Shown here one piece after another: positions 1 to 10,304 of a stretch of 64,000 bases of DNA. Within the stretch, counting starts at the first letter, position 1; each line of letters begins with the position of its first letter. The notes under the pieces are model-generated. The model was given only the letters and a program-made list of their open reading frames with translations, was not told where the DNA came from and did not search any database. The stretch is from Spraguea lophii (Eukaryota; Microsporidia; Spragueidae). Made by a program: the position numbers and the translations under genes. The DNA lies in the NCBI GenBank assembly GCA_001887945.1, contig LDOQ01000129.1, positions 1 to 64,000 on the forward strand. Direction: 5' to 3'.

Positions 1-126
1 TTAATGGTGAATTAGACTGGCAGGCCCGGCTGCCCTCTGAGGTTCGAGTCTCGGCGAAGGAAATCTTTATTGCGCTCTCCCCGGGGGCGCTTTCAATTTT
101 CTGAGGCCACTATGCTGTTATCCACC
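1..126 (+). other. GC-rich tRNA-like fragment at window edge
   Basis: This short GC-rich patch stands out from AT-rich surroundings. It contains GGTTCGAGTC around 41-50, close to a Pol III B box, preceded by a GGCAG/CTGCC stem and followed by a GCGCTCTCCCC/GGGGGCGC hairpin near 73-90. The predicted anticodon and T loops have the wrong sizes (6 and 8 nt) for a working tRNA, and the 5' half is cut off by the window edge. It may be the head of a second tRNA-derived repeat or a decayed tRNA. Confidence 0.35.
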
Positions 127-827
127 CATGAATCTTTTTAAAAATAACAAATAAATAATATTCATTTTTCACATGATTTTATAAATATATATATTACTAT
201 ATATATCACCCGTTTGAAATTTATTTTTAAACGTTCCACATCCTTTTATATTTTGTATATGTTTTATTATAATATGAATTTTAATGAATGATTTATTTTA
301 TAATGTATAAACACATTTACAATGATAAATATAAGATTTCTATTAATTTTATATTATGTCTTCTTTGTTAATACATTTATAATTCTTTGAATAATATTTT
401 TTTTATATTCTTAAATAAAAACAAAATATCTATGTATGTTGCCTCTGTTGTTTTTTTTAATAATATTTTATCTTTATTAAAGTTTCTTTTAGAAACCATA
501 GATTTATCATTGTAATATATTTACATAAACAATAATTTTTTTTGTGAATTAATCATTTCTATTACACGAAACTTTTCATTTAAATATGATAATATTTCTT
601 ATAAATTTCCTAGTAAAATATATTATATATATATTCTTATTACTTATATGATTATGATTAAAGAATAACTGTGAAATATTTCAAAATTGGTATTTTATGA
701 ATATATAACAATCATGTTTCATATTTATCGTTATTTCACCTAACCTATATTTTTTTTTATATTCTGAATATAAATTACATAAAATTTTTATGTTTCTTTC
801 ATATTAAATATGCTCTATTTTTTTAAT
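127..827. other. AT-rich intergenic DNA, nothing recognised
   Basis: Extremely AT-rich sequence with stops in all frames. I see no coding stretch, tRNA or start motif. Confidence 0.5.
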
Positions 828-985
828 AATACTTTTATTTATCGAAATTTCCTAGTTATTGTGGTTTATTATAATTAGTTCCTGAGACACATTTAAACTT
901 GCACTAATTGATATTGGTACAGATATGCATTCTCATATTATTTTATATTCCAGAACGTTAAGATTTTGTGTATGTAAAATACATT
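828..985 (-). repeat. SINE-like repeat, partial decayed copy
   Basis: This matches the 3' tail half of the dispersed SINE-like family on the minus strand. The plus strand reads tttatttatcgaaatttcc, then the conserved blocks 'gttcctgag...tttaaacttg', 'acagatatgcat' and 'ccagaacgttaagattttg'. The tRNA-like head is missing. Confidence 0.6.
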
Positions 986-1282
986 TTATCTATATGTTAA
1001 ATTTCCAACATTTTACTCAAAATATAAAATACATATTCTGTTTATATAAAAATATAAGAAAGTTATTTTTAATAAATACATTTAAAATGAATACAGTGTT
1101 TTATGTTTTGAGTAAAAAACATTGAAATATTCTTAAAAATATCATTTAGAAATAAAAAGAAGTATAAAATAAAGGTAATAATTTACATTTTAAAATATGT
1201 AACAAAGATAAAATTGTCGTTTAAAAAGTTTTAATGACTATTAATTACCTTTTTTTAAAATAAATTAAAATTAAAAATTTAA
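986..1282. other. AT-rich spacer
   Basis: A 66-codon open frame at 925-1125 overlaps the SINE relic and has no homology I recognise. I see no gene here. It probably includes the 3' flank of the minus-strand HAD gene. Confidence 0.4.
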
Positions 1283-2425
1283 TTATTTCTTGTTTTTGCG
1301 TATCATATTGTATATTTTGTCTTCTGTAGGTAATTTCCCATCAATAAATATTGTTGTCCAACCACATAATTTCGCTTCCTCTATGTTAGCTATTTTATCA
1401 TCAAAAAATATAAAATTTTTAGAATCAGAAAGTCTGTATCTTTCCATTATGGTAAAATAACTCAAGTAATGAGGTTTTTTGATCGCAGTTATACTTGTAT
1501 CTCTGTAAAATATGGCTTCAAAAGAGTCTAAGATTTGGAGATTTGTTAAGGTTAAAATGCAATGCCTCAAAGATCCATTAGACATAATAATTTTTCTGTG
1601 TCGTATGACCTTTAAAATTTCTTTTAATCGAAAATTTGCTTTATAAATAGAGTATATTAAAATTTCATAAACTTGACGCAAGGTAACGTGTCGGCCAAAA
1701 ATCGATTTAAAAAGTGATTTTAAATATTCTTCGGCCTTTTGTTCTTTAGTTAATTCGATGCACTTATTAAAAGATCGTAATGAGTCACTTTCTCTTATTT
1801 GTGATGTACATACGTCTAACTGGTCTAAGTTTTCACTGTATGATCTCTGTTTCTTTTTAGATTTAAAACATTTTGTATGTTCGTAATGTTTTTTCAATTT
1901 TTCTAAGCTTTTTTGCTTCTTCAATTTTTCTGTAAAACTTTTATACCATCGATTTATTCCTATCATCTTTTCTCCATCTGCGTATGGATATAAAGTATTA
2001 TCTAAATCAAAAACCAAAATTTTTTCTTTTTCATCACAATCAGTTTTTTGTAAATATTCATTAAAACAAAACATGTCAATTTTATTTTGATAAATCTCTT
2101 TAATCTCTTCGTTGTTTTTTGTTGTTATACTAAAATCATATTTTAATGTTATTTTATTTTGATTAAAATTTTTTATTAAATCTGAAACATGGTTTACTAT
2201 AAGATATCCATTATCAAATAAATCTAAAATTTTCTCAGTTACTTTTACAATTGATATTTTTTTAATATTATACTCTGAATGCATACTTCGTATGTGAGAT
2301 GATATTGATGATGGGGATATCGAATCATCATTCCTAAGAATTATATTTGAAGTTCTACTTATCTGTTCTTCACTTGTAGTACCATATATTATATAAAATA
2401 ATAGATAAATAAAAGAAATTGACAT
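1283..2425 (-). CDS. HAD-superfamily phosphatase, pyrimidine 5'-nucleotidase (SDT1/PHM8) type, with signal peptide
   Basis: A 380-residue protein with the HAD hydrolase motifs in order: VFDLDNTLY with catalytic Asp140 and Asp142; MSNGS near 277 (motif II); IKKPHYL near 318 (motif III Lys); and FFDDKIANIEEAK near 340 (motif IV acidic pair). The DxDNTLY form with this spacing fits the Sdt1/Phm8 branch, which removes phosphate from pyrimidine or other nucleoside monophosphates. There is a long Lys/Ser-rich insert between motifs I and II. Unlike the yeast enzymes it begins with a hydrophobic stretch (residues 3-15) that looks like a signal peptide, plus about 120 extra N-terminal residues, so it may enter the secretory pathway. 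No CCC motif precedes this ATG. The gene stands alone among decayed repeats. Fold confident, substrate inferred. Confidence 0.8.
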   Translation of the reverse strand: MSISFIYLLFYIIYGTTSEEQISRTSNIILRNDDSISPSSISSHIRSMHSEYNIKKISIVKVTEKILDLFDNGYLIVNHVSDLIKNFNQNKITLKYDFSITTKNNEEIKEIYQNKIDMFCFNEYLQKTDCDEKEKILVFDLDNTLYPYADGEKMIGINRWYKSFTEKLKKQKSLEKLKKHYEHTKCFKSKKKQRSYSENLDQLDVCTSQIRESDSLRSFNKCIELTKEQKAEEYLKSLFKSIFGRHVTLRQVYEILIYSIYKANFRLKEILKVIRHRKIIMSNGSLRHCILTLTNLQILDSFEAIFYRDTSITAIKKPHYLSYFTIMERYRLSDSKNFIFFDDKIANIEEAKLCGWTTIFIDGKLPTEDKIYNMIRKNKK

Positions 2426-3139
2426 TACATAGTTTTTATCTAAACATTTATAAACTGGTTATATGACCAAATAGGAATACATGTTCTTAAAAAGTAATAC
2501 AAATTTATAAATATATATATTTGCTTAACGAATACAAAACAGAAATTTTTGTATATTTTAATAATATATTTTATTTTTGACAGGAATAGAAAATATTCTT
2601 AATTAAGATAAATAAGACAACAAAATAAAATATATAATTTTCTGTTTAATAAAGTTTCTTAAAAATTAGAAATATTTTTAAGGAGTTAATATATAATATA
2701 TATAGTTAATTTTTCATTGTTGTAAACATTTTTACGAAATTTAAATAAATATTTTAATGAATAATATTCAAACAAAATATTTTTTATTTATATTTAAACA
2801 ATTAGGCCTTCTTTTTGTGTAAGATTTTTATTTATCAATGTTTATTATACTTGGTATATAACGTTTCCTTATTGAATAAAAAATATTTGAAAATATGATA
2901 TATGTTATTTTATTACAAAATATTTAAAGATAGAGAATTCTATATTTGTATATAATATAAAAATCATACATAAATTAATAAATAATAGGATATTTCCATC
3001 TTTAATACCTCAAACCAATTTCTTTAAACTGTTATTGTTTTATTCTTGAATCATAAATGAATAGCTAAATATTTTAAATATGAAATATCTAATACAAGAT
3101 ATTTCATCAAGTTTGAAAAACTTGTATTTTTTAATGAAC
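2426..3139. other. AT-rich intergenic region upstream of the HAD gene
   Basis: No open frame or start motif is recognisable. The part next to 2425 must hold the promoter of the minus-strand HAD gene, but no CCC-type signal is visible. Confidence 0.4.
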
Positions 3140-3566
3140 CCTTTATTTATAGAAGTTTCCTAATCGGCTGTGGCTTACCATGGTCTATGACCTTGGTTTT
3201 TGGATTTTTAAATTATGCTAACTGATTTCACTACAGATATACTTAATCTCATCGTATCTTATGTTTAAAACGTTAGAATTTTGCGCATGTGCAATCATCA
3301 TCCTTATTTTATTAAATTCCGATATTCTTCTCGCCATAATATCGGCCGAGTCACAAATCAATACAAGGATAGACATTAAAAACTAAACACCACTTTAATT
3401 TAGCAGTAGACCGTTGTATAAGGTATGCCAATATTACACTATCTCCTCACCCAATCAGCAATTTTTCTCTTCTTTTCTCCTACTTTTTCTTGAAAATTCT
3501 TCGGAATGAGGAATTCAAACCCGCAGACTTAAGATTTGGTTATCACTACACAACCACTCAGCTAAG
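3140..3566 (-). repeat. SINE-like repeat, near full length
   Basis: A minus-strand copy of the dispersed family. The tail is at 3140 (tttatttatagaagtttcct). The middle carries 'gagtcacaaatcaatacaaggat' at about 3350, and the decayed tRNA-like head is at about 3500-3566. The B-box site (minus GGTTTGAATTC) is one change from consensus. Confidence 0.75.
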
Positions 3567-4017
3567 TAAGTTTGATGATTATTTGATGAGAACATGATTC
3601 AACTTTGATTAAATCAACATTAAACAATAAAAATTAATTTTTACGTCAAATGATAGTTATTAATAATCAATCAGTTTTGACTTTTTTCATATTTTATTTT
3701 CGAATTTTATTGGTTTTCAAAACATCAATTTTGAAAAATACCTTTACCTATTAATTCAATTAAAAGGAAATAATATTAAAATTACCATTTAAATAAATAG
3801 TTACAATACAAATTATCCTTAGATATAATAATATATAATTATGGGAATAAAAATATTTTATACGAAATTGAAGATTGAAATTAGAATATTTTTTCTAAAA
3901 AAATTAATAAAATTTTCTAAACAAAAAAATAATTATTTATCTATCACATAATGTTTTATTGGTTTTAAAATAAACCAATTATTATCAATCAAAAGAATAA
4001 TTAAACATCATAACATA
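3567..4017. other. AT-rich spacer upstream of the SMP gene
   Basis: No gene is seen. This region carries the promoter of the gene starting at 4026. Confidence 0.4.
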
Positions 4018-4024
4018 CCACCCC
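4018..4024 (+). promoter_or_regulatory. CCACCCC start-proximal motif
   Basis: The C-run ends one base before the ATG at 4026. CCC-like motifs just before start codons are the known microsporidian transcription or start signal, and it supports this ATG. Confidence 0.75.
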
Positions 4025-4025
4025 T

Positions 4026-6764
4026 ATGTTTCTTTTACTAATAGTTGGATTTATTTTAGGAATCTTTTCAACATTAATAATTGTAGAACTAGGATTGCGA
4101 TTACTTATTGCATTTTCTCGGCGTAAACCAGTAAAGCCACAAGATACTAAAACAGTAGTTATAACAGCTACACAAAAGAATTTAATAAACCAAGCATTAC
4201 ATAAATGTACAGATGTAGGATGGTTTAATGTGTTCTTTCAAAGGTTTTGGATCGAGCTTGCAAGATCAGATGCACATATAGATAGGATGAAGAGAATGTT
4301 ATTAGGAAAGTTTAGAATATACTTAAGGAAGAAAATATTGGACGAAGTAAACATTTTAAATATAAAAATTGGTTCTGAAGCTCCGGTGATAAAAAGTATA
4401 CAGTTACTGAATAAAGAAGAATTATCTGAACTTATAAAAAACAGAAAAAAGGAAATAGAACGAGAAATTCAAGAAGATAATGATATTTCAGAAGTAGAGA
4501 AAATGATAAATGAACCTAAAAATAATGATAAAAATGAAATATCTACTAATGGAATAGAATCCTATTCTATAAGAGGAGAAGAAACCTTTTATGATGAAAT
4601 TGAAAATGACGATTTTTATAAAGACATTTTTGATAAAGCAGTGTTTCTGATAGATGTTGAATACAACGGAGAAATAATAACAGAAATAGCTACAAAAGTA
4701 AAAGGATTTAAAATTACTACTGAAGTTAAATTTTCAAATCTTTCTGGACAATTATTATTAAAAATACCTGCAGAACATCATTATACTAGACTAGAAGTAT
4801 CATTTCTTCAATGTAATAAACCCACAATTACACCTTTTGTAAACAAAAATACATATTTTAGTAGTACAATCTCAAAATTATTGAAAAAGTTATTGTATTA
4901 TATTTTTAAGAGACAAATTGTATATCCGAATTGGCATCCGTTACGTCTTCCTCTGGTTGTACCTTCAATACGTGAAATATCCCATGATTTAGAAATATTA
5001 ACAAGCACGAATTGTCATGAAATAAAAAAAAATCTTGTAAATAATTTGAAATTATACGTATCTATGGATTATAAGATACATAAGAATAAGAAAGGTATTA
5101 TGGAAAGAATAAATAATATTCCTGTCAATATTACAGGAGAGTTATTTTGGTATCATTTTCCTCTTCCAGATAAATTTGATAATAATATTCTGTATAATTT
5201 TAAACTTTTAGAACCTTTAAGAGAAATATGGCATATTAAAAAAATAGAAGAAAGTAAAATAGTTGAAGGGGGAGTATATTTGATATCTGTCATTATAGGT
5301 GATACTTCTATAGAATTTTTAAGAATCCATGTTGATGACATGTTAATTTTCCAAAGAAATGATTTAAAAAATAAAGATTTTATAATTTTTAGTGTAAAGA
5401 ACGGAAATTTGAACATTCATACGTATATCACAGATAATTTATACAAACTCAATCTTAACGAAATAGAAATATTGAAGGATGAAGTATTTAAAATTAAAAA
5501 AATAGGTAAAAGAGAATTTGATATTGAAGAGGTTAAAAATATTTTTTTAAATATGAGAAATAATTACATGGAGAAACCAGAGAGTGATAAATTTATTTTT
5601 AAAAAATTAACATTGCCTCTTGAAAAAAACGAACTTATAGGAATTATAAATAAAAGAGAGACTAGGATGAAATTGGTAACAAGTACTGGTAGAGTTATAA
5701 ATGAAAACAAATTAGTAGTAGAAATAGAAGAATTTACTAATAAAGACAGTATAGAACAAAAAGAAATTAACGAGGAAAATGAAAAAATTAATTTAAAACA
5801 AAGAGGGAATAATAGTCCTTACTTAAACGAAACGGATAATACAAATGAAATAATTCTAAAGAAGGGAAATAAAATTGATAAGGAAGAAAACCCTGTTGAA
5901 ACAGTCGAAATAAGAAAAAGACATATAGAATATTTTGATTGGGAGACGAAAGATTCTAATACAGGGAATAGCATAATTGGTGGTAGTGTGGTATACCGTA
6001 TATTTACGTACAAAGAAAATGGTATTATAATAGATGCAGAATTCGATAAAATTAATTTTTTAACTATTTTTAAAATTACAGAAGTAGAGAATGGAACAGA
6101 ATTGGAAATTTATTATACACCTACATTAGCAGCTATTTATGAATTTACATCATATTTAGTATTAAATACAAGAATCCTACAATGTAAACGTATTGAAAAA
6201 AATGGAATCTCATTCAACTGCAAAAATAAGATAGAATTACAAGTAGAATGCCAAGGGGGAATATGCTTAGAAATAAGTACTAACGAGATAGATGATTTTT
6301 ATCTAACCCTCTATAATAAGAAAACAAAAAAATATATTCTTAGTGATTTTAAAATTGTAACCTCGTCTCCCGCATTCTTTGCCTTTGGAATAAAAGAAAG
6401 TGCTATGATAAAAATAATTTTAAAACCTAAATTTTATACAGATAAATCGGTTACAGTAGATATTAGAAAACTAAATAATACATATAGTGATGATTATATA
6501 ATAAATTGTGATAGTAGCTTACCACAAGGTAAAAAGAAATTAGCCAGTTTTAAAGGAAAGAAAGGGTCAAGAGTATTTTGGAATATTGATTATGATGATG
6601 ATATAATATCATTTTTAGAAAACGAAGAAGGTAAAAGAGATAACATAAATGGTTATGGTGTTATTTCATCGTTAGACACTAAATATTATTTTTATTCTAA
6701 AAATAGAGGAATAAAGAAAAGAAGCTTTAAAATTTGTATGGGAATGTTGCCTGTACAATTGTAA
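4026..6764 (+). CDS. SMP-domain (tricalbin/Nvj2/TEX2-like) membrane protein
   Basis: A 912-residue protein with an N-terminal membrane anchor (residues 2-29) followed by an SMP-type lipid-transfer domain. Residues about 62-140 contain 'GWFNVFFQRFW' and 'RMLLGKFRIYLRKK' and resemble the start of SMP domains. The domain resumes after an acidic low-complexity insert (about 145-195) and runs to about 320, ending in 'PNWHPLRLPLVVPS'. SMP proteins move lipids at ER contact sites. The C-terminal 550 residues are not recognised; beta-rich C2- or PH-like modules are possible. The anchor-then-SMP order fits ER proteins such as Nvj2, TEX2 or tricalbins. Which of these, and the partner membrane (plasma membrane, vacuole or mitosome), is inference. 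Start chosen from the adjacent CCCC. Confidence 0.7.
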   Translation: MFLLLIVGFILGIFSTLIIVELGLRLLIAFSRRKPVKPQDTKTVVITATQKNLINQALHKCTDVGWFNVFFQRFWIELARSDAHIDRMKRMLLGKFRIYLRKKILDEVNILNIKIGSEAPVIKSIQLLNKEELSELIKNRKKEIEREIQEDNDISEVEKMINEPKNNDKNEISTNGIESYSIRGEETFYDEIENDDFYKDIFDKAVFLIDVEYNGEIITEIATKVKGFKITTEVKFSNLSGQLLLKIPAEHHYTRLEVSFLQCNKPTITPFVNKNTYFSSTISKLLKKLLYYIFKRQIVYPNWHPLRLPLVVPSIREISHDLEILTSTNCHEIKKNLVNNLKLYVSMDYKIHKNKKGIMERINNIPVNITGELFWYHFPLPDKFDNNILYNFKLLEPLREIWHIKKIEESKIVEGGVYLISVIIGDTSIEFLRIHVDDMLIFQRNDLKNKDFIIFSVKNGNLNIHTYITDNLYKLNLNEIEILKDEVFKIKKIGKREFDIEEVKNIFLNMRNNYMEKPESDKFIFKKLTLPLEKNELIGIINKRETRMKLVTSTGRVINENKLVVEIEEFTNKDSIEQKEINEENEKINLKQRGNNSPYLNETDNTNEIILKKGNKIDKEENPVETVEIRKRHIEYFDWETKDSNTGNSIIGGSVVYRIFTYKENGIIIDAEFDKINFLTIFKITEVENGTELEIYYTPTLAAIYEFTSYLVLNTRILQCKRIEKNGISFNCKNKIELQVECQGGICLEISTNEIDDFYLTLYNKKTKKYILSDFKIVTSSPAFFAFGIKESAMIKIILKPKFYTDKSVTVDIRKLNNTYSDDYIINCDSSLPQGKKKLASFKGKKGSRVFWNIDYDDDIISFLENEEGKRDNINGYGVISSLDTKYYFYSKNRGIKKRSFKICMGMLPVQL

Positions 6765-6954
6765 TAAAAATAATAAATTATACATTATAAATCTAATAAA
6801 ATAATAATATGTTGTTATTTGTAATATAATCATTCTTATGTTTAATATCACTTATATTTTATGTTTATTTTTGTTATCTAAAAATATATTTATTAACCTT
6901 TAAGGAAATTTTAATACATCCCGATATTTAATTAATAAATTTTACGATAACTTC
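6765..6954. other. 3' flank of the SMP gene
   Basis: AT-rich DNA with no feature recognised. Confidence 0.4.
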
Positions 6955-7475
6955 GATTGAACTTAACCCTGGTGAATTGGAGATGCTTGGTATTGATGAT
7001 CATATATATATAACAGAAAGAATATCGAACATTGAGGAAAAAAATGTATAGAAGATAACTTTATAATATATAAATTTAATGAATACAGAAATCCAAAACA
7101 AAAAATTAACAAATATTTAAAACCAGAAGATTATCTTAATATTTTTTCATGTGACAAAATAACTAATTTTATCATTAATTTAATTAATAAAAATTTTGGA
7201 AGAAAGAAAAAACTATTGAACTATTAATTATAGGAGAATTAAGAAAGTATTTGCCATTCATATTAGAATGGAGATGATAAAATCGACAAATTATAAGAAA
7301 TGTTGGTCAATTAAAAACCCCCTTTTTTAAAATAATGAACTTTCACGTCATCGGAAAGATTTATAGAAATAAATTCAAAATAGAATTATATTGGATATAA
7401 TAAAAAAATTACAAACGAACCGAAAATTTTTGAACTTATTAATGATAAATTTAAAGAACGTATAGATTTTTTTTG
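6955..7475 (+). pseudogene. Decayed coding relic of unknown identity
   Basis: The plus strand shows coding-like pieces in shifting frames: 'IELNPGELEMLGIDDH' from about 6958, 'DNFIIYKFNEYRNPKQK' from about 7053, and 'IIGELRKYLPFILEWR' from about 7230. Frameshifts and stops separate them. The charged, non-repetitive composition differs from surrounding junk. I do not recognise the family. Confidence 0.4.
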
Positions 7476-7480
7476 TTAAT

Positions 7481-7862
7481 GAAACTTTTATTTATCGAAA
7501 TTCCCTGACCGAATGCGGTTTACCGTAGTCTATGACTTTTGGTTCCTGAAGCACCTTTAAGCTTGTACTAACCGGCTTCACTACCGATATGCATTAATCT
7601 CGTCTTATTTTATGTTCCAGAGTGTTAGGATTTTGCATATGGTGCACATCGCTGCTGCTCCACAGTTGTTTAGAGATTCCTAACCTCTTCCTTGGCATAA
7701 AAATAGCGAGTCACAAACCAATACAGGGATTGCAATTACACCAGTTAAATACTATTTTAATCTAGTAGTGGAACCGTCATACAAGGCATAACTAATGTTA
7801 CCCTATCGAACCCTCACACACTCAACAACCTTTCTCTTCTGCCTCTTATTATTATTTTTTAA
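7481..7862 (-). repeat. SINE-like repeat, head truncated
   Basis: A well-preserved minus-strand copy from the tail at 7481 through the conserved middle ('gagtcacaaaccaatacagg' at about 7710). It stops in the pyrimidine/TTATTATT tract before the tRNA-like head. The break abuts the integrase relic. Confidence 0.75.
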
Positions 7863-8850
7863 TGATATTTGTGAGTTACAATCATTATCTATCCTTTTAA
7901 TATAGTCCTCCCTCACAAAGGGAAATTCGCTATAAAACAATTATGTGTTTTTATTGTTACATTGGATTGTTATAGTATTTTCTACCTGTTGGTTGCGGAA
8001 TAATCCGAATATATTTTTTAATATTGTAGAATGAATAGTTTTGTTGTAATTAAATGTAATTTTAGTAAGATATTTGTGCCAATTATTCTTATTATCTGTA
8101 AATGTTTCCTTACTTATTATTCTTGTTAATGTTTGATTAAAACGTTCAATCTATTCCTGCGCTTGATGATGTCTGAGTCTGCCAAACATGTGTAAAATTT
8201 TGCAGTGTTTGCATAATCCTTTTATATGATGGATTTTAAATCCAATTCGTTATCACTTCGTATTATATATAATGTTCCATTTAAATAAAATGAGTTCTCT
8301 AAAGATTAAATAACAGATTCAACTTTTTTGTTTTTTAATAGATAACAAAAAGGTAAATTTAGTGCAAATATCAACAATTGTTAAAATATATGCATATTCT
8401 TCTTCATTATTACTATATTTTCTTAAATCTATCAAAGCGATTTATATTTTTTCGAAAGATTTGTTAAATTTAATGTGTTAAGGTTTTTCTTTTGCTTTAA
8501 AAGGTAATGGTTGTTGACGAGTAATATACTCTTCTATAATACTTTATTTTAATTTTAAAGAATTTCCTATTTGCTAAGTGTTATAACCTATTTACACCAA
8601 GGGTGTCTTCATATAATTTTATAATCTTCAATTTTGCTGTTTCTATAAATTTATCAGGTATGACTTTAAGTGATCTTTTATCGTTTATAAGGTATGTATA
8701 TTGTCCATTCATCTGAAATACCGGCTTTTTTTAACTAATATTTGACATCTTTGTTTATCTTGTTGACTTCTTTTGTTTTCAAACATTGTAAAATAATGCT
8801 CAACTCATTTTCGTCTTTTATTCTTCTTTTATACGTATGGATAGGATTGT
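7863..8850 (-). pseudogene. Degenerate Ty3/KRBA2-type integrase relic
   Basis: Conceptual translation of the minus strand, with several frame changes, gives the integrase hallmarks in order: a 'LGVN...LANRKFFKIKIKYY' zinc-domain remnant near 8600-8550; 'YILTIVDICTKFTFLLSI', the first catalytic Asp block, near 8400; 'IIRSDNELDLKS' near 8265; and 'GRLRHHQAQE.IERFNQTL', a corrupted H-P-Q-S-Q-G-Q-x-E-R-F-N block, near 8160. It is a dead mobile-element fragment from an LTR retrotransposon or an integrase-derived transposon. Confidence 0.65.
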
Positions 8851-9600
8851 TATTTTTGCATAATATAAATTAAAAAAATAATTTTTCTAGTATTTTTAAT
8901 TTAGAAAATTTTAAATCACGAAAGTTTGGATTATCCTAACAAAATAACTCAAAATAATAAAATAAGGAGTTAACAGACCGGCACAGATAACGGGTTCTAT
9001 GCGCGACATATAATAATATAATTCATCTTTATATAGAATAATGAATACTTGTTTCATATTAGTTATTATGGACTTTTAAATGTAATTATCCTTTTTTATA
9101 ACTAACTTAATAAAATGTATAAGATTTATTTGACCATTTAATTATATCTCTTATATTATCAATTTTCTTACAATAAATTTTTATTATTAATTAAATCTTT
9201 TATATTCTTATTTTAGTTATTTATTTCTTTTCTTAAAACAAAAAATATTTTAAAATAAAAGTGAGGTCGTGCACAACCAACACCCGAATATCCACACCAA
9301 CCTATTATCATGAACCATAAGTTGATGTTTCCATTCTCAAAATTGGTTTATAGTCAATGAGCATCTACAATCTTTTTTAGAAAATAGAATATCTCACTGA
9401 CTGTAGTTGTTATTGGATAGGGTAATCTAACAAACATTTGATTTATAAGTAAATAAAACAAACAAAAACAATATAAACTAAATAGATATAAACAAAATAT
9501 AAAATGCTATAAATATATGTTATATAACAAATTATAATAAGAATAAAATATTTTATTCAACTGATTATTATATTATTTTTTTATTTATAAGTAGTTTATA
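8851..9600. other. Intergenic, nothing recognised
   Basis: AT-rich with a slightly less biased patch at 9262-9440. No frame, tRNA or repeat match was found. Confidence 0.4.
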
Positions 9601-9692
9601 ATAAATAATACGATATCACAGAAATATTAATAAATAAATATAAAAGATAAATAATATGATATCACAGAAATATTAATAAATAAATATGGAAG
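9601..9692. repeat. 46-bp direct tandem repeat, two units
   Basis: Two 46-bp units (9601-9646 and 9647-9692) differ at about three positions. Both contain 'gatatcacagaaatatta', and a partial third unit follows. They lie in the PRP11 promoter region. Confidence 0.85.
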
Positions 9693-9760
9693 ATAAATAA
9701 ACAATAGTATTTATTGTTTATACACGTTTCTAATGATATATTTTCTCTTATTCTTTTTAT

Positions 9761-9763
9761 CCC
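9761..9763 (+). promoter_or_regulatory. CCC start motif, decides PRP11 start
   Basis: CCC lies one base before the ATG at 9765. It favours this ATG over the in-frame ATG at 9714, which would add an unrelated hydrophobic 17-residue leader. Confidence 0.75.
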
Positions 9764-9764
9764 T

Positions 9765-10304
9765 ATGAATGAAAATTTCTCGAAAGGACGTTCAACATTT
9801 AATAAATTAGAAGAAAAATTAGCACGCAGAAAACATATTAGAGCACTTTTAGATGAAGTCCATACCCTTAGTGAAGATCCATATTTATATCGTAATGGTA
9901 TTGGAAAAATAGAATGTAAGCTTTGCTCTTCCGTACATAATACTGAATATGCATATATAACACATAGACAAGGTAAGAAACATCAGAATAATTGTAGAAA
10001 AAAATATAAAATAAAAACAAAAGAGAAGGATATAAATATTCCAGAGTATCAAGTATATAGAATAGAAAATGGTTGGAATATAAAAATAAAATATCCAGAT
10101 TCTGATAAGGAACCAGTGGTTAAATTTATTTCTGCTTTGGAACAGAATATGGAGATTGTCGATGAGAATTATAAATATATAGTTGTAAATATGAGTGGAT
10201 ATAAGAATGTGGGTTTAAAGATAGAAAATAGAGAAATAGAAGAATTTATAGAATATTACGATGAATATTCTAAGATCTTAACTTTACAAATAATTTTGAA
10301 ATAA
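9765..10304 (+). CDS. PRP11: Splicing factor 3A subunit 2 (Prp11/SF3a66)
   Basis: A 179-residue protein. The N-terminal half matches the SF3a66/Prp11 core: a helix 'KLEEKLARRKHIRALLDEV' followed by a U1-type zinc finger C51-x2-C54...H67-x5-H73 in 'CKLCSSVHNTEYAYITHRQG'. The C-terminal half (residues about 90-179) is the beta-rich part typical of the family; the metazoan proline-rich tail is absent. The protein belongs to the SF3a complex of the U2 snRNP and helps branch-point recognition in the nucleus. The neighbouring downstream gene is SmF, another spliceosome component. Its presence implies spliceosomal introns in this organism. The CCC motif sets the start. Confidence 0.9.
   Translation: MNENFSKGRSTFNKLEEKLARRKHIRALLDEVHTLSEDPYLYRNGIGKIECKLCSSVHNTEYAYITHRQGKKHQNNCRKKYKIKTKEKDINIPEYQVYRIENGWNIKIKYPDSDKEPVVKFISALEQNMEIVDENYKYIVVNMSGYKNVGLKIENREIEEFIEYYDEYSKILTLQIILK

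Noticed and set aside
9714..9764. Upstream ATG for PRP11
   Set aside because: The CCC motif directly before the ATG at 9765 and lack of a hydrophobic leader in the family favour the shorter form.
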